Positions 57,260 through 64,000 of a stretch of DNA of 64,000 bases are shown piece after piece; positions within the stretch are counted from its first letter, which is position 1; each line of letters begins with the position of its first letter. This DNA is from Geosiphon pyriformis. Its lineage: Eukaryota > Glomeromycota > Glomeromycetes > Archaeosporales > Geosiphonaceae. Below the pieces are notes generated by a model, which saw only the letters and a program-made list of their open reading frames with translations, was not told the DNA's origin and searched no databases. Position numbers and translations under genes: made by a program. Where the stretch lies: the NCBI GenBank assembly GCA_016748015.1, contig JAAOMT010000503.1, positions 365,258 through 429,257 on the forward strand. The letters are read 5' to 3'.

Positions 57260-59055
57260 CATTCAAATTGTAAATGTCTTTGTTTATCACAATAGTGGCA
57301 TACATGCGTTTCTTGCTGCCACTGTTGATTGGTCAAGGATGATACTGGATGTGACTGATTTTGGGAGTGATTTCCATTTCCCTGATTGTTGCATCATTGG
57401 AGCAGTTGATAAATGATTTGATTAGTGTTAGCTAAGTATCCCTCTAATTTTTGATTGATTGATTTGCTGATTTGTTTTAATTTGGAATCCAGTTCAGATG
57501 GTTTATTCATTACTAGATTTACTGCATGGACATGGTTGGCTTCGAGTTCAGTGGTTTCAAAATCTCTGGCATTCATAATAGCAGCTTGAAGATTTACTGG
57601 ATGCATTGGGTGAATGTGTTAAAGAATACTACTATGTAGGCCTCTAATAAATTGATTCAGGATCTGTGGCACTGTGAAATAATCAGTCTGTATGGTCTGG
57701 ATTTGGCACAGATTTCTGTTGAAGTATTCTAAGTAAGTGGTAACTGCTTCATTTTCTTCTTGTTTGATGATGGTGAAAGTGTTGACTAGACAGTTGATAC
57801 TATTATTATTACTAAAATATCCCAGGAATGCAACTTTAAATTCCTGGAATGTTTGAGATTTGGCAACTAAACTTTGATACCACAAGTCAGCAGTATCTTA
57901 TAGAAAATAGAGGATAGCTTGGAGTGCTCTTGCATTGTTCTATCTATTAACTGTGATGGCTTTTTCAACATTGTTAAGCCAGATTTGGGTGTCATCTTCT
58001 TCACCAGTAAATTTCTTGAGTTTTGCTATTGGAGTGTAGGCCATTAGATCTAAGTTTGGTTGTTGAAGTTGTTGTTGTGGCTGTTGAAGTGACTGCTGAG
58101 ATTGTTGAGAGGGTTGAATTGATTCAATAATTGGTTCAATTAATGGCTGATTAATGATGATTACTGGAGATAAGTTTGGCTGATTAATTGATTTGAGGTT
58201 TGAATTGTTTTGATTTCACAGTGTCTGAATATTTGGGGTTTTGATTTCTGGATTTTCTAAATCTAAATGTTGTTGAGCTTGGAGATTTGGGGTTTCAATT
58301 GTTGGATTTTCTGGGATTGGGTTTTGGTAAGTAAATTCTTAATTCTCAGATTCTTCTTCTTGCTCTTCTTCTGATTTCATTATTTCCTATAAATCAGAGA
58401 TTCCAAAATCTGGTGGCAATGGCAGTGATTAAAGTCCTGATGGGGTTGGCGATCATGAATTAAATCCCTCGAAGTATTTATTATATGGTCCTAGTAGATC
58501 TGTTTTTCTTTGTTTACTTTGGAATACAAATCATCCAAATGTTGAGGTTGCATTTAATGTGAATGCATTTGCTAATGTAATATTGATGACACTTCCAGAA
58601 GTATAATAATATGATGGATTTGTGGATGCTTTAACTCTGTGTTTCTTCCAAATGGGTGGTTGGATCCATTAAGGTGTTACTGCTGGTGTTTGTAGTTTTC
58701 CTTTGTCTTTGCTTGCGTAGGTAATTGAGTATTTTTGTTGTGTGTGATGTTCAATTTCTTTGTTAATCTCAGTGATGATGGATGCAAAATTATGATTTGT
58801 TGATAAGCTGGTGTTTTGGATTAATTTGTGGTAAAAGATTTTTCTTGCTGATTCAATATTTACTGGTGTTTCTAACAAATAGGCAATTCTTTCGTTGACA
58901 TAAAAATTGAAGGCTGATTCTACTGATATATAATTTTGGTTTAATCCCAAATGTTGACAGTAGTGTTGAAATAAGAATTTTGTGAATCCTAAATGGTTTG
59001 CTCCTATACTTTCTGATTCTGCCACTTTTGGGATAGGTGTAGTTGGTGCTAGTTC
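57260..59055 (-). pseudogene. gag with CCHC zinc knuckle, element 2
   Basis: No start ATG is evident; the frame opens near 59055. The N-terminus has FLFQHYCQHLGLNQNYISVE. After Gln-rich segments comes the retrotransposon gag domain (KKFTGEEDDTQIWLNNVE, LWYQSLVAKSQTFQEFK, EENEAVTTYLEYFNRNL, LNQFIRGLHSSIL). The zinc knuckle CHYCDKQRHLQFEC at 57263-57304 is intact (CX2CX4HX4C). The frame is the same as that of protease, dUTPase and RT. Several stops (for example 57619, 57394) are in frame. Confidence 0.87.
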
Positions 59056-59070
59056 TCTGTAAAATTATAC

Positions 59071-59086
59071 CTCACAGAGAGCACCA
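59071..59086 (-). promoter_or_regulatory. Primer binding site, element 2
   Basis: Minus-strand TGGTGCTCTCTGTGAG starts two bases after the 5' LTR. TGG pairs with the CCA end of a tRNA; which tRNA cannot be named from here. Confidence 0.6.
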
Positions 59087-59088
59087 AA

Positions 59089-59762
59089 TGTTACAGATAA
59101 TTATTTGGGGTCTCAAGTCAAATAACAAATCTGTAACTTGGTGCTTAGTTTGTACTCGGGTGTTAATATTTGAAGGTTTTGTTGTGGAGTTCTTTGTATA
59201 ATAGACAAAAATGCTATTCTTAAATTTTTAATTCTTATATCCTTCCTTTGGAGTCTTTTACCAGACTATCCTTGATGTTAATAACTTAGTGCTTAACTTT
59301 TTAATCAATTAGTAAAACAAAGAAATAAAAACATAAAAGAAATAAAAGAAAATAAAGAAATAAACAAAAACAATTACAAGTTAGTATCCTGTTAATAGCC
59401 ATAATCAAGAGCTATTGTTCCAGTGTGGTTAAGTATTAATTACTATCAACATGAAATGTTGATAATGGAGAGTAGATTTAGATGGTAAATAGTTATTTAT
59501 TTGATATTTGTAAATGGAAGGTTGCTTAGATCAAATCTAAACTGAGAGGTCTGTCTTTTCTACTTTTAATGCTATCATTATATATACATAATTAATATTC
59601 TATGAGATCACTCACATTTCTGAGTGATGTGCTATGATTTCTTGAGCAATGTGCCATAATTTCTGATATTGCTCCACATTGCTGAGCAATGTGTTCATGT
59701 GCTAAATACTATTCTCTCATTGGTCTGCTATTTTCTATATCTGTTTCTTTTTATAAGTAACA
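59089..59762 (-). repeat. 5' LTR of element 2
   Basis: TGTTACAGATAATTATTTGG to TTTATAAGTAACA. Shorter than the partner because of a deletion after TGTATAATAGACA and fewer palindromic units. Confidence 0.93.
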
Positions 59763-60375
59763 ATATAAATAATTATTTAAAACTAATAAATATTAATATT
59801 TAACAGTTTATAATACTAAATATAATTATAAATTATTTAATAATATTGTTAAACATTTTATTATTCAATAACTTAAATCTAAACAAAAAATATTAATTTT
59901 ATAAATATTAAGTATAAATATTATATTAAAGATAATTTTAACAATATTATAATAAAAAAATCTTAAATAATATATAATTTTAAAAATTATTTATAATAAA
60001 CAGATATATTTTCAAGAAATAAAACTTGTTAATTATTTATTTATATTAATATTATTAAAAATACTTAAAAAAACCAATTATTAATATAATTGTATTTGTA
60101 ATATTGCCAATAAAATTATATATTTGTTTTATATATATTTTAAATATATTGCTTTTACTTAAAAATATTTATATATTATTTTAATAAATTATAGATATAA
60201 AACAAATCAATTTTAAATGTTTATATTTTATATTATTAATATAAATAGCTTTAATATATTTTTTATAATTGTTGTTGTTTTATTTATAAAAAAATATAAG
60301 CATATTATTAATAAGTTTTAGAGTAAATTATAAAGTTTTATATATTATTACCAGTGAAATTTTAAAAAAAATACC
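59763..60375. other. AT-rich spacer
   Basis: Nearly pure A+T between LTR element 2 and LINE copy F. No gene seen. Confidence 0.6.
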
Positions 60376-60506
60376 AAAAAAACTTTATCTTTCATTGATC
60401 CTCTGACCACAATAAAAGCTTGGAGTTGTTGAAAAGATAGCCTTTCTTACCCTTTTTTCTCTTTGTCCTTTTTGTTATTTCTTTAAACATACCTCTATTT
60501 GTGCTT

Positions 60507-62429
60507 ATAGATCCAGTGGGCTCTTCTGCTGGTGTTTTGGGTTTGAGTTCAGCTGGGTTGGGATCCCAGTCTGACAGTAAAAAGATTAAAGTGCATGTTG
60601 AGAGTGTATACTCACATGGCCCTTTATACAAGAAAATGAAGTTATCTGGTGTCTCTAGTGGTGTTGTGGACTTGTCGGCTGGCCCGCTTTCAGTGGGTAT
60701 GTTGCATAGTAATGGTGTTAGACTGCAGAGATTTTGAGGTAGCGAGGTGGATAGTGAAGAGGCAGGTGTTAGTGAAGTGTTAGATGTCAAGGATTTAGAA
60801 AACACAGTTGCTGAGGAGATGAGTTATGTGGATCCCAATGCTTCTAAGACTGATAATATGAAAGACAATGCAACTCCTAGGAAAACGTGTATGAGGACTT
60901 TCATTTTGGAACAGCCGCCCAAGGTGATTTCTTTCACAAGCATAAGTGACAACAATTCTGAGGTGGTGCTTTCTGGAGCTAAATTTGCTGGTTCCAATTG
61001 GCTGCCACCTGCAATTTCACGTGTTTTGGTACATTGCATTTTTGGACCAGTTAAATTGTTCGCCTTGGATATAGAGTTGTCAAAAGTACTTGGAAAGACT
61101 AATAGTGATAAGTTGATTTCAATTAAAAATTTTTTTTATTATATTGATGGCTTTAGGGGGGCTTTGACTTCTTCAAAATTTCCTGGGATTATAAGATCAA
61201 CATTCACAAGTGAATCTAGTTTGAATAAGGCCAAATTAATGGCAGTCAATGAAAATATTATTGTCAACAGTGATCTTAAGAAGATAAACATTTATTTGGA
61301 TTGGAAAGTGATTATCAAGGAAATTTCTGTTGATCTCCCAAAATCAGCAATTGAGGCAGTGTTTTCTAAGTTTGGTGTGATTAATTCAATCAAGATACAG
61401 TTGATCGGTTTGTGGCAAAAAGCTGTCATTGAATTTGAATCAGCTGAGGTTGCTTGTTTGATTGTTTCTAAATGGTCTGTTCTTGTGGAAAAAGATTCTG
61501 TGCAAGTAGCTTTGACTGTTGGTGACAAACAGATGTGGGTGTTAAAGGACTATCATCAGGTTTTGCTCTATATTCTTCTGATTGGTATGACTGCTCATGA
61601 TTTAACGGACTTGTTAGAGTCTTATGGTGGAAAAATGTGTTTCATTGGCCATAATTCTAGCTCGTATGCACATGATAGATGTGCTATTATTTGTTTTAAG
61701 AATGAGGCTTCCAAATTGGCTGTTTTTGGTTTGGTTCTGGTTTTTAAGAAAGTGAGTTTGCGCTGGGCTGGTCTTTCTCTGGCTCACTGCACTGCATGCA
61801 AACAGTATGATCATACTAGTGAAGAGTGTCCAATAGGTGGGAATTCTGGTAGCCATGGGAAAAAGGTGATGACCAATCTGGATCGTGTTTGTTTGGCCAG
61901 AATTTATAAGAAAAAGCAAGCACCTGTCACTTGTTCAGTCTCTTTTGGTGGCAGAACTTGGGTATTAGTAGTTGATGCTCCTCCAGTGAGTAGTTTTCAT
62001 GATGCTGGTTTGATTCTTGGTTCCAACAAAGCTGGTAAATCTCTCTCTCCTATTGTGAATGATTTGGAAAAGCATTTGGTAAATATTGAAAGCAGTCTCA
62101 TCAGCCTTGCAGGACAAATTGGTGAGTTGGCTAAGAGATTGGATTCACTCATGCCAGCAGTTCCCCAGCCTAGCCCTGGATGTCAGCTGCCAGTGACCCC
62201 CCCATTACAGAATCAAGGGAAGGATATAGTAATAGGAGTGGGTTCAAGTGAAGCCACAAATGATGAGGCTGTGAATACTATTACAGTAGAAGACTCATCT
62301 GTATCCCCCCATGTTACCAAGTTAAAGAATATGTTAGAAGGCCTTGCTGCTTTGGTGCTGAGTTTGTCTGCTTATTTTGACAGTTTGGTTCTGGCTGGTG
62401 GTGTGTTTCTACAACCTCCTTCCCAATAA
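60507..62429 (+). pseudogene. LINE ORF1 (RRM plus CCHC), nearly intact (copy F)
   Basis: 640 codons in one frame with a single stop, TGA 60735, where D has Trp. The codon at the D start position is ATA (60507) and not ATG. Order: Ser/Gly-rich N-terminus, LENTVAEEMSYVDPNA, TPRKTCMRTFIL, LFALDIELSKV, a GFRGALTSSKF block with a G-run, an RRM-like domain (VIIKEISVDLPKSAIEAVF, KIQLIGLWQKAVIEF), and the zinc knuckle CTACKQYDHTSEEC at 61788-61829 (intact). The C-terminal MPAVPQPSPGCQLPV segment is as in E. It ends TAA 62427, overlapping the mutated ORF2 start. Confidence 0.9.
62426..62429 (+). promoter_or_regulatory. ORF1/ORF2 overlap, mutated (copy F)
   Basis: CCCAATAAGTAATC in place of CTCAATGAGTAG: the ATG is ATA and the ORF1 stop is TAA. 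The position of the overlap is kept. Confidence 0.65.
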
Positions 62430-63045
62430 GTAATCTTATTTGGAGAATTGTTACTTGTAACATTAGAGATATAAATGTTCTTGTTAAACAAGACAACATT
62501 ATTTGATGGCATAGAGATATAAACAATTTGGTTTCGATCTTCACAGAGACTAAGTTAAAGGATAAGGCTTGCCCATGGTTGGCTTCCAAATTTGATGGTG
62601 TTCCTGTTTTCTCTTCTGGTTTGAACTCTGGCTATGTGGGCATTGGTGTGGCAATTGTTATGAACAACTCTTTGGCCAAACATGTGTGTAATGTTTCTAA
62701 GGTTTCGAGTCATCTTCTTTTCATCAGATTACTTTTCAAGAATAAACTTTTGGTTTTGATTTTGGGGCTCTATGCTGGTGTCTCTCTGACTGTTTGGTTT
62801 TCTCAGACAGCTGAGATCAATTCTCTAATCATAAAAACTGTAAATAAATCTTTTTTTGTTATCCTTGGTGGTGATTTTAATGAGGATAGTTCACATAAGT
62901 GTGCTAGTTTCAGGAAATGCCATGATTTGGGGTTAATCAATTCTTTGGGTGTGGGCCCTTTGGCTAAGCAACTGACATGGAACAATTCTCGGGGCATTGT
63001 AAAGATAATTGATTATGTGTTTGTTTCTTCAAATTTGGCTAACGC
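62426..63045 (+). pseudogene. LINE ORF2 N-terminal endonuclease fragment (copy F)
   Basis: SNLIWRIVTCNIRDINVLVKQ, then TGA at 62503, VSIFTETKLKD, KFDGVPVFSSGLNSGYVG, LILGLYAGVSL, FVILGGDFNEDSS near 62855 and TWNNSRGIVKIIDYVFVSSN. This is the EEP endonuclease with its catalytic Glu and Asn/Asp motifs, like E and G. The LTR of element 3 cuts it just after SSNLAN, before the FDTDH motif. Confidence 0.88.
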
Positions 63046-63919
63046 TGTTACAGGATGGTTTTTTTGTTATATTTAATTGCTGATATCCTGTTTTAATTGC
63101 AATCAGTCTTTTGTGAGTTCCTCAATTCTATTTGTGTGATAATGTCACTATTATACTGAAAGCTTTCTTTTTAATGTTGTGATATAAGTTATTCTTCGAT
63201 TCCTGATTGTTGTGTGTGTTTATGTACTTCTTTTCAGAGGCTAAACTGAAATCTACCCACTGTCTGGGGTCTTCTCTAAGGCTATTTTTGCAATTGCCTA
63301 ATGTGTTTCTCTAATCTAAAAACACAGAATGTTAATAGTCTTTAGCATTTTTTCTAATTCTTACAATAAAGCTTTTATCAATTAGTAACAATGTGAATAA
63401 TCTTGATCAAAAATTATTCTTTCAAGAGATTCAGCTGATGAATAATAGTTTTATTCAATAAATAATACAAGTAAGTTTCTTAATACTTTGAGTTGTGATA
63501 ATTCAGTTTTAAATATTCTTTTTCATTTCTTTTTGATTTAAAGGTTTCTTGGGATATTTAATTTGAAAGTACGATTTAAAGTGGAGTTTGTTGGATAAAA
63601 TTGGATCTATTGCTTGATAAGTTATGATTTTTATTACTTGATTGTCTTTTCCCAATATTAAAGCTACTGTATATATACATGTTTGTAGTTCTACGAGAAA
63701 ACACATTGTAATACTTTCTTTTTGATATTTCAATCTGGTGTTTGCTGCTATTACCAGTTGGTGTTGGCTGCTATTGTGAATTGGTGCTTGCCATTATCAC
63801 AAAATGGTGTTTGCTACTATGTTAATTATTACCTTTCTAAAATTATTACTGCACTATATTATGATTGAATAGTTTGTATTATTTTTATGATTTTTTTGCT
63901 AAATTCTTAAACCATAACA
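63046..63919 (-). repeat. 3' LTR of element 3
   Basis: TGTTACAGGATGG to AACCATAACA, 874 bp. The boundary is fixed on the left by the broken LINE frame and on the right by the polypurine tract. Confidence 0.82.
63735..63826. repeat. 23-bp repeat array in U3 of LTR 3
   Basis: TGGTG boxes at 63736, 63759, 63782 and 63805, exactly 23 bases apart, each followed by TTTGCTGCTATT or a close variant. Confidence 0.8.
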
Positions 63920-63935
63920 TTATTCCCTCCTTTCA
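63920..63935 (-). promoter_or_regulatory. Polypurine tract, element 3
   Basis: Minus-strand TGAAAGGAGGGAATAA abuts the LTR. Its first three bases are the stop of the upstream frame. Confidence 0.75.
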
Positions 63936-64000
63936 AGATTGAGCTCTGTCGAAATCGAAGTTAATTTCTTCATTAAATTCTAAGTTACTATAATGATTCA

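Larger units (their letters stand above)
49793..59762 (-). mobile_element. LTR retrotransposon 2 (Ty3/gypsy-like, with dUTPase)
   Basis: 9,970 bp on the minus strand. LTRs are 674 bp (right) and 876 bp (left); the difference comes from a deletion and a variable repeat. It is flanked by ATAT on both sides (49789-49792 and 59763-59766). One frame runs from gag to RT with stops but no frameshift. The order is as in element 1: gag, CCHC, protease, Cys-rich domain, dUTPase, RT, RNase H, integrase, ORF3. Confidence 0.92.
60376..63045 (+). mobile_element. LINE copy F, cut by LTR element 3
   Basis: Type I leader (ATCTTTCATTGATCCTCTG), a complete ORF1 and the first part of ORF2. The copy is interrupted in the endonuclease domain at 63045 by an LTR. 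Its ORF1 C-terminus is like E although its leader is like D. Confidence 0.88.
63046..64000 (-). mobile_element. LTR retrotransposon 3, left end only
   Basis: An LTR of a third family, then a polypurine tract and the C-terminal codons of an ORF ending FDFDRAQS-stop, as in elements 1 and 2. The body lies beyond the window. Orientation is minus. Confidence 0.8.

Noticed and set aside
63509-63733. Minus-strand protein inside the LTR of element 3
   Set aside because: It lies wholly in the LTR, has no family match that I can see and no supporting context.
1-64000. tRNA, rRNA or other structural RNA genes
   Set aside because: I saw no cloverleaf-like or conserved rRNA sequence; a covariance-model scan would settle it.

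Overview
This 64 kb window is AT-rich eukaryotic DNA made almost entirely of decayed transposable elements. I found no convincing host gene, tRNA or rRNA. The families present are LINEs with an RRM plus CCHC ORF1 and an endonuclease–RT–RNase H ORF2, Ty3/gypsy-like LTR elements, and one Tigger/pogo transposase. With the composition, they suggest a repeat-rich early-diverging fungal genome; an arbuscular mycorrhizal fungus (Glomeromycotina) is my best guess. That is inference from element types and base composition, not proof. The standard code is used: TGG is common at conserved Trp positions.

Layout. 1-580 is a partial LTR that cuts a minus-strand, 5'-truncated LINE (copy A, 581-3612). Then five LINE copies follow head-to-tail on the plus strand, separated by AT-rich spacers of about 400-550 bp: B (3977-11760, with a solo LTR inside ORF1), C (12181-14535, first part eroded to nearly pure A+T), E (14938-21667), D (22031-28920, best preserved) and G (29479-35518, with an assembly gap). 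A 57-bp minisatellite lies at 35756-36255. A Tigger/pogo transposase pseudogene (36313-37044 and 46939-47815) is split by LTR element 1 (37045-46938, minus strand). After a featureless AT block comes LTR element 2 (49793-59762, minus). LINE copy F (60376-63045) is cut by the left LTR of a third LTR element that runs off the right edge.

Most notable biology. Both nearly complete LTR elements have the order gag, CCHC, protease, Cys-rich domain, dUTPase, RT, RNase H, integrase, extra ORF3. A dUTPase between protease and RT, the Cys-rich domain next to it, and the ORF3 downstream of integrase are shared by two divergent LTR families, so they are ancestral parts. The LINEs show a conserved ATGA overlap between ORF1 and ORF2 (stop-restart translation), a 3'UTR stem-loop with compensatory changes, a 5'UTR inverted repeat in one subfamily, and mosaic combinations of modules. 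Each LTR family carries its own short repeat array in U3.

Decay. Most lesions are transitions; TGG and CAG/CAA to stop, ATG to ATA, and catalytic Asp GAT to AAT recur, largely in TpG/CpA context, which resembles RIP-type mutation. No element looks able to move on its own.
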